A DNA stretch of 64,000 nucleotides from CAYWLQ01 sp964458775 (GCA_964458775.1 CAYWLQ010000005.1:15666-79665); one strand, 5' to 3'. Shown: positions 1 through 9,298, numbered from the stretch's first letter. Program-made: numbers and translations. Notes: a model not told the origin generated them from the sequence alone.

Positions 1-417
1 GTGAACATGAGAGGGTTCATTCATACCGACTCCCTCCAAGAGAACTTCTACATTGCTGCCGTGAGCGGCATCAAAACCTTGAATAATTATTTGATGACCT
101 TTGCCTTCTGAACCATGTTGAACAATGCTGACTCCAGGTGTTACACCGACAATATCATCAGCAGACTTGGGATTGCTTCGAGCTATTTTAGATTGCGTTA
201 TGACCTTGTTGCTCGCTGACATTTTAGGACGAGATTCTCTAACCTCTGTTTGATATTCTTCAATAATATCATCTTCTGCTACTGATTCGGTCATCATTTC
301 ATCAATTGAAACAGCACCTTGTAGTGAAGTATCTTGTGACTCAGCAACAGCCGAATCAGCAATGAATGCAAGGAACAATACCGAGCTTAAGCATACAAAA
401 AGGTATCTACCCTGCAT
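1..417 (-). CDS. TonB-dependent outer-membrane receptor, N-terminal part (cut by window edge)
   Basis: Translating the minus strand from the ATG at 417 gives 139 open codons that run off the left edge. Residues 1-25 form a signal peptide with a hydrophobic core, ending near AVAES. A variable stretch follows. From about residue 85 the sequence matches a TonB-dependent receptor plug domain: ADDIVGVTPGVSI, then IIIQGFD and VEVLLEGVGMNEP, which are the classic plug elements. Such receptors take up siderophores, vitamins or glycans across the outer membrane using TonB energy. An in-frame TGA just upstream fixes the ATG at 417. The beta-barrel lies outside the window, so the substrate is unknown. 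The nearby xylanase would fit a glycan transporter, but that is only neighbourhood inference. Confidence 0.85.
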   Translation of the reverse strand, partial: MQGRYLFVCLSSVLFLAFIADSAVAESQDTSLQGAVSIDEMMTESVAEDDIIEEYQTEVRESRPKMSASNKVITQSKIARSNPKSADDIVGVTPGVSIVQHGSEGKGHQIIIQGFDAAHGSNVEVLLEGVGMNEPSHVH

Positions 418-847
418 GAGGCCGTTTTTTCATAAGTAGCACAAAATGTCAAATACTTGCTACCCGAGACAAGCTGCAAATGATAAATAAAACTGTATTG
501 AACTAAGGCTTCCTATCAAAAACGATAAATTATATTGATATGGGTCAATGACATTTTTGACAGTAATCTCAAGGGCAATTCTATCGACATGCAGGTAAAT
601 TCCAGTTATAATAAATAAATCTAAAAATTTGGTTCATCCTATTGAGTTTAGCTTTTTCAGGTAAATGATCCAGATAAAGGTGTAGCGTATTGAATACCTA
701 TCCTACTCCTATATTCTGCCGTCACTATACCGTTCAAGAGAAGATTACTAAATTTGCAAGAGCACATTTTTTTTTGATTCGTCTACCCATTTTTACAAAA
801 GAAGATCCACTTGATCAAAATAGGGGCAGAAGATGCGGAGGTTTTTT
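418..847. other. AT-rich intergenic region between divergent genes
   Basis: This stretch of about 430 bases separates the divergent TonB receptor and xylanase genes, so it should hold both promoters. I see no RNA gene, strong hairpin or convincing -35/-10 pair. The only clear signal is the GGAGG at 837-841 in front of the xylanase start. Confidence 0.5.
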
Positions 848-2195
848 ATGATGAAGTTTATAAATTCGGTATTAATTGCGATATTGTTGTGCTTATCCGG
901 TATTGTAGGATGTGTACAGGAGCCGGATAGAATTGGTAACGAACCGGACAGCGAAGCATCTGATTTAGATGCCGATGCTGATGCAGATACCGATGCTGAT
1001 GCGGATTCCGATGCGGATACGGATACTGACACTGATGCCGATACCGATACTGANNNNNNNNNNNNNNNNNNNNNNNNNNNNNNNNNNNNNNNNNNNNNNN
1101 NNNNNNNNNNNNNNNNNNNNNNNNNNNNNNNNNNNNNNNNNNNNNNNNNNNNNCGCGGATGCCGATGCTGACGCGGATGCCGATGCTGACGCGGATGCCG
1201 ATGCTGACGCGGATGCCGATGCTGACACAGACGCAGATGCAGACGCAGATGCAGATGCGGATGCGGACTCGGATGCGGACTCGGATACTGACACCGACAC
1301 TGATACTGATACCGATACTGATACTGATACCGATACTGACACAGATACCGATGCAGACGGTGATTGCCAATTTCAATGTACATTTAACTGCGCAGGTCAA
1401 GGCGGCACAGAAGTTGCCGGGCTCTGTGCAAACACCTGGCAGCGATGCTGCGATCTAGGTTCAGGTGATGCTGATACAGATGTCGATGCCGACTCTGACG
1501 CCGATACAGACACAGATGCCGACACGGATGCAGATGCAGACACGGATGCAGATGCAGACGCCGATGCGGATACAGACACCGATACAGATGCTGACTCAGA
1601 CTGCACACAGCCTGATGAGGAGGTCTGCGCCTCTTACAAGGTCGGCACCCATTGCGGTCTTACCTATGAAATATGGACCGACAGCGGAAACTCCTGCATG
1701 AGGAACACTTCATACGGTTTTGATGCCTATTGGGATACTGGGGACGGCAACTATTTGGCTCGCAAGGGAGTAAGACCCGGCAGCGCATCGCCGGTGGTGA
1801 CCTACAGTGCAAACTATCGGCCGAACGGCAACTCTTATTTGGCTATCTACGGATGGACCCAGAACCCGCTTATTGAGTACTATATCGTCGATAGTTGGGG
1901 AAGTTGGCGTCCGCCGGGCACAAGCGTCATCGGTACCGTTCAAGCGGACGGCGGTACATATGACATCTATAGAAGCGAGCGGGTCAACCAGCCGTCAATT
2001 GAAGGAACCAAGACATTCTGGCAATACTGGAGTGTCCGCCAACAAAAACGCACCAGCGGCACGATCACTGTAGCTCCCCACTTTGATGCGTGGGCATCCT
2101 TCGGATTGACAATGGGAACTTTTTACGAAGTTTCGATGGTGGTCGAGGGATACCACAGTGCCGGAGAGGCCGAAGTAACGCTGTCGTTTCGTTAG
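848..2195 (+). CDS. GH11 endo-1,4-beta-xylanase lipoprotein with Asp-rich linkers (interrupted by N gap)
   Basis: A predicted exported lipoprotein that cleaves xylan internally. ATG 848 follows GGAGG at 837-841. The signal peptide ends in a lipobox-like IVGC. Then come a DADADT-type linker broken by the 100-N gap, a second linker, a short cysteine-rich module (about 1363-1455, six Cys), another DADTD linker, and a C-terminal catalytic domain (about 1600-2195). The last has the GH11 hallmarks NSYLAIYGWT, PLIEYYIV and VVEGYHSAG. The expected nucleophile Glu is codon 1875-1877 and the acid/base Glu is codon 2145-2147, so the enzyme looks intact. The frames before and after the gap differ, which is expected because the 100 Ns are a placeholder of unknown true length. 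The cysteine-rich module could bind carbohydrate, but I cannot assign a family. Confidence 0.88.
1054..1153. other. Assembly gap of exactly 100 N
   Basis: One hundred consecutive Ns lie inside the GAT/GAC-GCN repeat of the xylanase gene. The round number indicates a scaffolding placeholder. Repeats on both sides probably caused the break. Confidence 0.99.
1155..1226 (+). repeat. 18-bp tandem repeat, four copies (Asp-Ala linker)
   Basis: Four exact head-to-tail copies of GCGGATGCCGATGCTGAC (1155-1172, 1173-1190, 1191-1208, 1209-1226) directly follow the assembly gap. In the xylanase frame they encode alternating Ala and Asp. The repeat sits in a longer, less regular GAY-rich tract from about 960 to 1360. 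Confidence 0.9.
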
Positions 2196-2278
2196 AGATC
2201 CTGACGCCAAGCTTGGATATTGTATTGTCTAAATATCATTTTCAATTTTCCAAACTCAAACTGACAACATCGCCTTTT

Positions 2279-2295
2279 ATCTCTTGGGAAGAGAT
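2279..2295. other. Short hairpin between convergent genes
   Basis: ATCTCTT (2279-2285) and AAGAGAT (2289-2295) form a perfect 7-bp stem with a GGG loop between the convergent xylanase and lipoprotein genes. The position suits a bidirectional terminator, but no T-run follows directly on either strand. Confidence 0.3.
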
Positions 2296-2322
2296 GTCGT
2301 AGAAGAATAGCAGTTTTTTTGC

Positions 2323-3279
2323 TCAAAAGGCCGGGTCAACTGTTACATTGGATAGTGCACGAATATTTGAAATGCAGAAATCCCAACTGATAGAATTTGA
2401 GGCATTGCTCGGAATCATAAAATGAACAGAAGTTACATCAGATGAAATTGTTCCTTCCGGTTTTATTTCACCTGTTGAATCCCATCCCACTGTCGCTTCT
2501 GAGAACTTTACTCTTCCGTTATAGTGAATAGTGTCTACTGACAACAAATCGACCCGCTGAGAAATATATGCTGAATTATCTACATTCGGCTCAAAGAATA
2601 CAATTCTTATCTCTTCAGCATTGATACTTCCTACTAAATCGAATTCAAATCCCCCAATCAGTGATTCAGTAAAATCTCCAATTAATAATGGGCATTCTCC
2701 TAATGAATATCTTGTTTCAGGCGGTGAATCTGATGAGGATGAAATACATAGATCAAAACCCACAAGTGCTCCCCAGTTATCTGACCAGTTATCATCAATA
2801 ACCTGTTCAGATGTACCGCTAAAGCATATTTCGTTATTACCATTAATCTGCATTTCCGTTGAGGCTTTTGCGCCGGAAGCAGAGTACCAGGCTCCTTGTA
2901 TTCCCAATATATTTCCGGTTCTATCGATCCATCCGTTTTCGTCATGCAGGATTTGATAAGAAAACTGATACTCATCACTGTCAGTGTCAATATCAATGTC
3001 AATATCAGTATCAGTATCGCCGTCGCCGTCGCCGTCACCGTCACCGTCACCGTCACCATCACTGTCACTGTCTGTATCACTGTCAACATCTGTGTCAGAG
3101 TCGGCATCTGAGTCAACATCAGTATCGGTATCTCCGTCTGAATTGCCGAAATCTAAACGATTTAGAAAATCATTAACGTATATGTCGTCTACCTCGCAGG
3201 CTGTTATGGCAAAGCATGCCGTAAGTAAAACTAATGCACTGTTAGAGATTTTTCTTTTCGTAATAAGTTTCTTTTCCAT
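2323..3279 (-). CDS. Lipoprotein with Asp-rich linker and carbohydrate-binding-like domain
   Basis: ATG 3279 is chosen because GGAAGG lies just upstream and a signal peptide follows at once, ending in a lipobox-like AITAC. Next comes a linker of alternating Asp with Thr, Ser, Val and Gly (about residues 45-100). The C-terminal 210 residues contain GNILGIQGAWYS, EICFSGTS and WGALVGFDLC. This pattern recalls carbohydrate-binding modules attached to plant-polysaccharide hydrolases in Myxococcota and Fibrobacter-like bacteria. I see no catalytic motif, so the protein may be a surface glycan binder. It is convergent with the GH11 xylanase, which supports a role in xylan use. The binding assignment is by motif resemblance only. 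Confidence 0.7.
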   Translation of the reverse strand: MEKKLITKRKISNSALVLLTACFAITACEVDDIYVNDFLNRLDFGNSDGDTDTDVDSDADSDTDVDSDTDSDSDGDGDGDGDGDGDGDTDTDIDIDIDTDSDEYQFSYQILHDENGWIDRTGNILGIQGAWYSASGAKASTEMQINGNNEICFSGTSEQVIDDNWSDNWGALVGFDLCISSSSDSPPETRYSLGECPLLIGDFTESLIGGFEFDLVGSINAEEIRIVFFEPNVDNSAYISQRVDLLSVDTIHYNGRVKFSEATVGWDSTGEIKPEGTISSDVTSVHFMIPSNASNSISWDFCISNIRALSNVTVDPAF

Positions 3280-3385
3280 GTTAACCTTCCTTATTTTACA
3301 TTTTCTAAAAGAGAGGCGCCTCAAATATTTCGACAAAAACACACAATGTGAATTTGCCTTGTTTGCTGGTATAGATGCTTGAAGA

Positions 3386-3479
3386 AACATTTTCCGGACG
3401 TTTGTAATAGATCTTTTTAGTTTTTATTCAGAACAGAAATATTAATTATTAAATAAAAATATATGTCCGGAAAAATGTT
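3386..3479. promoter_or_regulatory. Long inverted repeat in divergent promoter region
   Basis: AACATTTTCCGGAC (3386-3399) is repeated inverted as GTCCGGAAAAATGTT (3465-3479). The arms differ only by one base in an A/T run and are 65 bases apart. They lie between the start of the minus-strand lipoprotein (3279) and the plus-strand sigma factor (3543). Two inverted operator sites for a shared regulator are plausible. No T-run makes this a terminator. Confidence 0.5.
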
Positions 3480-3542
3480 TTAAATACATCTATTATCAGT
3501 GTGACCTTATTAAATTGATAATATGCGTAAGGGAAAAAATAA

Positions 3543-4145
3543 GTGACAGCGGTTCTTCAAAGCAAAAGTTTATCAGATGATCAGCTGGTACATATGGCGG
3601 CAAGCGGAGATCTTGAGGCACAAAATGAATGGGTTTCTAGATTTATGCCTAGGGTCTGGAGATTTGTATGTTTAAATTGCTCCAACCGTTCAGATGTGGA
3701 CGATCTTGTGCAAACAGCTATGATATCTGCCTTAGAGAATCTTCATACATATCAAGGACCGAAAAAGTTTTGCGCTTGGCTTGATCGACTTACCATAAAC
3801 GTTATTCGCACATATTTTAGAAAAACACGTTTTAAACGGCTTTTCTTTTTGCCGTTGGAAGCAACACCTGAGTTTCCTGACTATCACAATACATCAGAAC
3901 AAATAGAAAACCGACAATTGCTTTTGACTCTTTCTTTACATCTTTCAAAGATATCGCCCAAAAACAAAGAAGCTTTGGTTCTATCTATGCTAATGGGATA
4001 CGGCGCAAAAGAAATTGCAGAAATATGCGGATGTTCTGTAGAAGCCGCATGGAAAAGGACTCGCCGCGGATATCAAGAATTAATGACAAGGGTCGGCGGA
4101 GACCTAGCGTTTAAAGAAAACCTTTTGGAGTTTTGCCATGAATAG
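3543..4145 (+). CDS. ECF-type RNA polymerase sigma factor
   Basis: A 200-residue sigma-70 family protein of the usual ECF length. Region 2 lies at about residues 25-95, with VDDLVQTAMISALENL and an aromatic, basic segment for promoter melting. Region 4 lies at about 140-185, with a helix-turn-helix GAKEIAEICGCSVEAAWKR. It would direct RNA polymerase to a small regulon when released from its anti-sigma partner. The start is GTG 3543, behind a weak AAGGGA. The stop overlaps the next gene by 8 bases, so the two are translationally coupled. The long inverted repeat upstream may be its control site. Confidence 0.9.
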   Translation: MTAVLQSKSLSDDQLVHMAASGDLEAQNEWVSRFMPRVWRFVCLNCSNRSDVDDLVQTAMISALENLHTYQGPKKFCAWLDRLTINVIRTYFRKTRFKRLFFLPLEATPEFPDYHNTSEQIENRQLLLTLSLHLSKISPKNKEALVLSMLMGYGAKEIAEICGCSVEAAWKRTRRGYQELMTRVGGDLAFKENLLEFCHE

Positions 4146-5574
4146 GTTTTTATGTGATCAAACAGATGAGATAGTGACCCATCTCATATCAAAAAACAAT
4201 AACGAGCATTTGCAATTACCTGAGTATTTGGCTGAGCATATTCGGCATTGTTCATATTGCTCAGAAATTCCGGCAATAAAAACTGCTGTTTTGCGCCTTG
4301 TTAACAGTATTAAATTAGATCCGTTACATGAGCGACGGCTTCAAGTAAAAATTTTGTCTCGAACTCATACTGTTAAGCCTAGAAAAAGCTTTTGGGTACC
4401 GGCTGTATTGTCGGCAAGCTCGGTTGTATTTGTGATGGTTTTGTTTGTCTCTATAGTTTTTAACCCATTAGTATCCCCAACTACTATGAATGTTTCAGTT
4501 TCAGAAATGCTTGCAGCTGATATAGTTTTAGAAGATTCAAATTATCCAATCATTGAGACCAAAGAGGAAGATGACAAGATAACTCTTTCAAGAAACTCTC
4601 TTGTTTGGATGAAAAAAAATACCTTTCTACACATAGTAGCTGATTCGGATAATCTGGTCAGAGTTAACCTTCGAAACGGAATGGTAATTGTGAGCATTGC
4701 CGATCATCCAGTAGGATTTCGTTTTATAGTAGAAACGCCGTCAGCTGAAGTTGAAGCGCTTGGAACAGTTTTTTCTGTGGAGGTATCTTCAAACGGAGTT
4801 GAAACAGTAAGAGTTGCAGAAAGCTCGGTAAAAGTTAGCTCAAAAAACAGTTCTCAGGTTGCAGTGGTAAACCAAGGTGAGCAACTGGAATTAAGTCTAT
4901 CATCGGCATTTGCTGCAAACGAGTCTGATATTTTAAGGGATTTAGAAAAGGTAAGAGGCGACTTAACGGCTTCGGTTTCGAGTTCTGAAAAAGCTCTTGT
5001 TGATATTGAAGAAGCTGAACGGTTGACAAACACCAAAAAGAACCGTCCTCTTGTGTCCGAAGCACGCTCCGAAAGAGTTGAATCATTTTTTGATAGGGTT
5101 TCAATTCAAATAGACAACGGACAACTTGATTCTGCAGAGCGTATGCTAAAACAACCTTCGCGTTTTGAAGATGAAAGACTCAGATTGTTGTTTAAATTGG
5201 CCGGTGCGTATAGGGATGAGCAAAACTATCAAAAGGCTGTAATAATTTATCAAACAATTACCAAAATATATCCCGAAAGAGAGTCTTCAATAAATGCAAT
5301 GGTTTCCATCGCTCAGATCAAGCATGGCTTTTTAAAAGATCCCGCAGGAGCTGTTTATTACTATGATGAATACTTAAAGAGACGCCCCCACGGTATTTTG
5401 GCAGAGGCTTCTTTTGCAGGAAAAATTCGAGCGTTGTATAGTCTTAAGCAATGGAGGGATGTGGCGGAATTATCTGATTTATATTTTAATTTTTTCCCAA
5501 AAGGCCTGTCTAAAGCCGAAATAGTCCAAAAACAAAATCGTGCAAAAGAATACCTAAACAAAATTGCTAATTAA
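4138..5574 (+). CDS. FecR-domain anti-sigma factor with C-terminal TPR repeats
   Basis: The likely anti-sigma partner of the preceding sigma factor. The N-terminus carries a small cysteine/histidine motif (HIRHCSYC, about residues 35-42) resembling zinc-binding anti-sigma domains. One membrane segment lies at about 85-107, placing the rest in the periplasm. A FecR domain follows (about 145-235), with ALGTVFSVEV and VRVAESSVKV. The C-terminal 170 residues look like TPR helices. FecR domains usually sense an envelope or outer-membrane signal and pass it to the sigma factor. The TPR extension could read a protein complex. Family and operon layout are clear, but the signal is unknown. Confidence 0.85.
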   Translation: MNRFLCDQTDEIVTHLISKNNNEHLQLPEYLAEHIRHCSYCSEIPAIKTAVLRLVNSIKLDPLHERRLQVKILSRTHTVKPRKSFWVPAVLSASSVVFVMVLFVSIVFNPLVSPTTMNVSVSEMLAADIVLEDSNYPIIETKEEDDKITLSRNSLVWMKKNTFLHIVADSDNLVRVNLRNGMVIVSIADHPVGFRFIVETPSAEVEALGTVFSVEVSSNGVETVRVAESSVKVSSKNSSQVAVVNQGEQLELSLSSAFAANESDILRDLEKVRGDLTASVSSSEKALVDIEEAERLTNTKKNRPLVSEARSERVESFFDRVSIQIDNGQLDSAERMLKQPSRFEDERLRLLFKLAGAYRDEQNYQKAVIIYQTITKIYPERESSINAMVSIAQIKHGFLKDPAGAVYYYDEYLKRRPHGILAEASFAGKIRALYSLKQWRDVAELSDLYFNFFPKGLSKAEIVQKQNRAKEYLNKIAN

Positions 5575-5605
5575 AACAGATTAAACAATACAATTGATTT
5601 ATATT

Positions 5606-6973
5606 ATGTTTCTTTCTCGCAATACAAAAACAACTATACTGCTAAAAGTTATTCTTGCTGCAATTGTATCTTCGGCATCCTTTGCTCAAGCGCAGGAATC
5701 TAAAAAGGTTGTTATTGCGGCAGATGAGTCCGCTGCTGAAAAAATGCTGGAGTTGTCCTCAATCATGAGATCTCATTTTAGAGATCTTAATGCAGAAGTA
5801 TATTTTGTTGCAGTTGCTCTTCCTTCGAGAGATATTCAGGCACAGATAGAAACAATTCGGGAATTGGTATTGGCAGAAGATGCTTTTTCTGCCGTTTGGG
5901 TAGAGCAGAACAGCTCGGAAGTTTTCCTATTTGTTTCTGATAAAATGACAAAGAAAGTCTTTCTTCAGACTTTTGACACTGCGGAAGAAGCCTGGGAGAT
6001 TAAATGCGAGACAATTGCTGCATTGGTAAGATCGGCATTGATTACCTGGCTGGAAGTAATTCCCAATAAAAATAAAATGCAATTTTCATCTCAAACAACA
6101 AAATCTGCTTTCGAACAAAAAGTTGATTCTATAGTGAAATCAACTTCCATAGATAGTTCGAACAATTTATCCTTAAAGTCTTTGAAAAAAAAACAAAACA
6201 GAGAAAAACACTCAACAAGGGTTTCAAAAAGACAAAAATCGAAAGACAGAAATGATAGGAAAGTAAATCATTTAAAAGAATCAAAAACAAAAACTCGTTC
6301 TTTTTCTGTTCGGTCATCAAAACTTAAAAAAAGAGATACTGATGATAACGTCGAAACGGACATCTCAATTCGTGCTACCGATAGTGCTAACGAAAATGTT
6401 ACCAAAAGCAGAAAAACAACACCGATTGTTGCAGGTATTTTTGATGTTTCTTTTGTTGCTCGTATGATTTACAAGGAGCAACCTTGGAACTACAATGCGA
6501 GATTGTCCGCCGGCTTGCTAATTTTGCGTTCTTTAACGCTTGGTATTTCTTCCCAAATTGGATCATCTTCAAAGCTTTCAATTTCTCAACAAAATGTTGT
6601 TATTAGACATTATCCTATATACTTTGAAGCAGGCTATTTTAGGGTGTTCAAAAAAATTGATTTTCAAACCGGTTTGGCTTTTGTAACCTCCATAACCTAT
6701 CTTTACGATGCTTCAGACAACCAAAGACTCAACGGCTCAGAACGCGCTAAATTTGGTGTAGGCGTGTTTGCTCAAATAGGTTATAGAGTATTGCCGATGA
6801 TGGCCCTTACCTTTCGCGCAAGCACTGATTTATTTTTTAAGATAGACCGTTATAATTGGGAAACGAGTCCTATTTTCTATTATGGGTCGGTTCAACCTTT
6901 TTTTTCCATAGGTGTGCAACTGTACACTTCGACAAAAATACAACATGAGCATAAATCGGTTCTGTTAAAATAG
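5606..6973 (+). CDS. Exported protein of unknown function, third gene of the sigma/FecR operon
   Basis: I do not recognise a family. ATG 5606 is preferred over an in-frame TTG at 5594. A signal peptide ends near AQAQES. Residues 30-150 form a mixed alpha/beta domain. A strongly basic Ser/Lys/Arg-rich linker (about 165-255) follows. The last 180 residues have alternating hydrophobic and aromatic residues typical of a small outer-membrane beta-barrel (for example LSAGLLILRSLTLGISSQIG). The position right behind sigma and FecR genes suggests that it acts in the same envelope system, either as sensor or as regulated target. That role is inferred from context only. Confidence 0.6.
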   Translation: MFLSRNTKTTILLKVILAAIVSSASFAQAQESKKVVIAADESAAEKMLELSSIMRSHFRDLNAEVYFVAVALPSRDIQAQIETIRELVLAEDAFSAVWVEQNSSEVFLFVSDKMTKKVFLQTFDTAEEAWEIKCETIAALVRSALITWLEVIPNKNKMQFSSQTTKSAFEQKVDSIVKSTSIDSSNNLSLKSLKKKQNREKHSTRVSKRQKSKDRNDRKVNHLKESKTKTRSFSVRSSKLKKRDTDDNVETDISIRATDSANENVTKSRKTTPIVAGIFDVSFVARMIYKEQPWNYNARLSAGLLILRSLTLGISSQIGSSSKLSISQQNVVIRHYPIYFEAGYFRVFKKIDFQTGLAFVTSITYLYDASDNQRLNGSERAKFGVGVFAQIGYRVLPMMALTFRASTDLFFKIDRYNWETSPIFYYGSVQPFFSIGVQLYTSTKIQHEHKSVLLK

Positions 6974-7084
6974 TTCTATTTATATATTCTTGACCGTAGA
7001 TGACCCTTTTGGTAGTAGTTGTCGGCTTTTTTGCGTAAAAGCGGACCCGCCTCTTAGTTTTTGAGGCTGTAGGAGGTTATAGTA

Positions 7085-7480
7085 ATGCAGGCCAATTGGG
7101 CAACAGTTATAGGATTGGCGCAACCCGCAGGAGCGGCGCCTACCTCTTCAGAGGGAACCACATCAGTTGAGGGACAAGCACCCGGTGCTCCTCCCGGGCC
7201 CATGGGCGCCTGCGGAGGCCAAGGAGGCATGTCTACTATCATTATGATGGCAGCCATGTTTGCTATTTTCTATTTTCTTCTTATTAGACCGCAATCCAAA
7301 AAAGCCAAGGAACATCAGAACATGCTGGCTGCGCTTCAAAAGGGAGATGAGGTAGTAACAGGAGGAGGTTTAGTCGGTAAGATTTCAGGAATTGCCGACA
7401 AAGTAGTAACCTTAGAAATCTCTGAAAAAGTGCGAGTTAGAGTTCTTAAATCGCAAATCATAGATAAATTTAAAGGATAA
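7085..7480 (+). CDS. yajC: Preprotein translocase subunit YajC
   Basis: YajC is the small inner-membrane partner of SecDF. The hallmark is a single membrane helix (about residues 50-68) followed by IRPQSKKAKEHQ and a basic soluble domain ending in GDEVVTGGGLVGKI. The N-terminal 45 residues, rich in Gly, Pro and Ala, are longer than in typical YajC. AGGAGG at 7071-7076 is a strong ribosome site. A weak hairpin GCCTC/GAGGC (7049-7053, 7063-7067) precedes it. secD and secF follow directly, the usual order. Confidence 0.93.
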   Translation: MQANWATVIGLAQPAGAAPTSSEGTTSVEGQAPGAPPGPMGACGGQGGMSTIIMMAAMFAIFYFLLIRPQSKKAKEHQNMLAALQKGDEVVTGGGLVGKISGIADKVVTLEISEKVRVRVLKSQIIDKFKG

Positions 7481-7501
7481 TCAAAGGAAGAGGGAAATCT
7501 C

Positions 7502-9298
7502 GTGGAACGTAAGTGGTCATGGAAGGTTATTTTTACGGTGCTTTTGGTCTTTTTGGCCGGCACAGCATCGCTTACCTCTCTTAAGAAGCTGGGGTTTGTG
7601 GAATCTCTAACGCTTCCCGCCAAACTCAATGACTTGTTTGAGGGAGTAAGCTTAGGTCTGGACCTGCAAGGCGGTTTGAGATTGACGTATGAGGTTGAGG
7701 TAGAAGCTGCTGTTGAAGATCAAAGAGATCGACTGGCGGATGAAATGATTCGAGCTTTGGCAGACAAAGCCGAATTAAAAAATGTAAAATTTGATCGAGG
7801 AACTGAATCATTTCAAATTGACCTAATATTTGCTTCTCAAGCTGATAGGGAATCACAAGATACTGCTGAGGTATTAAAGGATTTTCGTCAGGTAGCAGTC
7901 ATTGAATCTGCAGAAGGGTCTGTCGCTCATATGCGAATGGTAGAACAGGAAGTTGAGTACCGCAGAGAAATCGCGGTTAAACAGGCTGTGGAAACCATTG
8001 AAAATCGTATTAATGAGTTGGGGCTACTGAATACTGCGGTAGTGGCTAAGGGAATTGACATCATTGTTGAAATTCCGGGTGTTGACGAATCACGCATTTC
8101 TAGAATTAAGCGAATTATCAGCACCACAGCTCGCCTTGAGTTTAAAATAGTCGATGAACATGGATCTAAATTCTTCTTGGACAATAAAGACAAGCTTGCA
8201 GAGGACGGTCCTATCAAGCTGCAGCGAGAACAAGTTCGATCAGGTAATGAAGATGTATGGTCATACTATCTCGAAGCGAAAAACGTTCCGAAGGGCAAAA
8301 CCGGTTATCAGATTTTAAAGGAATTTGTTGATACTCTTGATATTCCCAATAATCGTTCTGTCGGTTTTCAAGAAAATCAAATGCTGGACGAAGCCGGAAA
8401 CGCCACTGCTGATGTAACCTGGAGAACATTTTATTTGGAGCGGACTGCTGGAATTACCGGTGAATATGTGGATAGCGCAGGCGTAAGGAACGACGAGCAA
8501 AAAGGAAATCCTTATGTATCGCTTACTTTCAATCAAAACGGTGCCGGTATTTTTGCAGACCTAACCGGAAACAATGTCGGAAGACGAATGGCTATTGAAC
8601 TTGATAAAAAAGTACAATCAGCTCCGGTAATTCAAGAGAAAATCGGCGGAGGATCATGCCAGATTACTCTAGGCTACGGTGACTATAATACTCTTTTTAG
8701 AGAGGCACAGGATCTGGTGGTAGTACTTAGAGCCGGTGCACTTCCAGCACCGATTCAGCCGGTAAACGAAAGCACAGTAGGACCTGCTCTTGGTGAAGAC
8801 TCAATAGCTATGGGTAAGTTAGCAATGGCAGTAGGCTTCCTTGTCGTAATGATTTTTATGTTGATATACTATAAAGGCTCCGGTGTTGCTGCTGATATAG
8901 CTTTGCTTACTAACGGCCTTTTTATTTTCGGAATTCTTTCCGGATTCGGTGCGACCTTAACCCTGCCGGGTATCGCCGGTATTATTCTAACCATCGGTAT
9001 GGCGGTGGATGCAAACGTTATTATTTACGAGAGAATTAGAGAAGAATTGACCGCCGGAAAGAGCCCGAGATCGGCTGTTGATGCCGGATACGGCAGAGCG
9101 TTTTGGACGATTTTCGACGCCCAAATTACAACTCTTATCGCAGGTGTGGTGCTGTTGCAGTACGGCACAGGGGATATTAAAGGATTCGCCGTTACTTTGC
9201 TTATAGGCATTGTAACAAGTATGTTTACTTCAATTTTCGTCAGCCGCATTGTATTGGACTGGATGACCCGCAATAGAGCGGAAAGACTGAGTATATAG
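7502..9298 (+). CDS. secD: Protein translocase subunit SecD
   Basis: SecD uses the proton motive force with SecF to pull exported proteins out of the Sec channel. The protein has one N-terminal membrane helix, the GLDLQGGLRLTYEV motif (about residues 50-64), a large periplasmic P1 domain, and five C-terminal helices containing GMAVDANVIIYERIREEL. The length of 598 residues is normal. The start is GTG 7502 behind a GAAGAGGG site. The stop is 2 bases from secF, so the genes form one operon with yajC. Confidence 0.96.
   Translation: MERKWSWKVIFTVLLVFLAGTASLTSLKKLGFVESLTLPAKLNDLFEGVSLGLDLQGGLRLTYEVEVEAAVEDQRDRLADEMIRALADKAELKNVKFDRGTESFQIDLIFASQADRESQDTAEVLKDFRQVAVIESAEGSVAHMRMVEQEVEYRREIAVKQAVETIENRINELGLLNTAVVAKGIDIIVEIPGVDESRISRIKRIISTTARLEFKIVDEHGSKFFLDNKDKLAEDGPIKLQREQVRSGNEDVWSYYLEAKNVPKGKTGYQILKEFVDTLDIPNNRSVGFQENQMLDEAGNATADVTWRTFYLERTAGITGEYVDSAGVRNDEQKGNPYVSLTFNQNGAGIFADLTGNNVGRRMAIELDKKVQSAPVIQEKIGGGSCQITLGYGDYNTLFREAQDLVVVLRAGALPAPIQPVNESTVGPALGEDSIAMGKLAMAVGFLVVMIFMLIYYKGSGVAADIALLTNGLFIFGILSGFGATLTLPGIAGIILTIGMAVDANVIIYERIREELTAGKSPRSAVDAGYGRAFWTIFDAQITTLIAGVVLLQYGTGDIKGFAVTLLIGIVTSMFTSIFVSRIVLDWMTRNRAERLSI

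Noticed and set aside
858..1400. Long minus-strand frames rich in Ser-Val/Ser-Ala or His-Arg opposite the Asp-rich linkers (also near 2984-3382, 22810-23355 and 23890-24520)
   Set aside because: They are reverse or shifted readings of the GAY-NNN repeat and have no ribosome site or independent domain; the Asp-rich frame joins clear signal peptides to clear domains.
7049..7067. Hairpin before yajC as a terminator or riboswitch
   Set aside because: The stem is only 5 bp, no T-run follows, and no conserved riboswitch core was visible.
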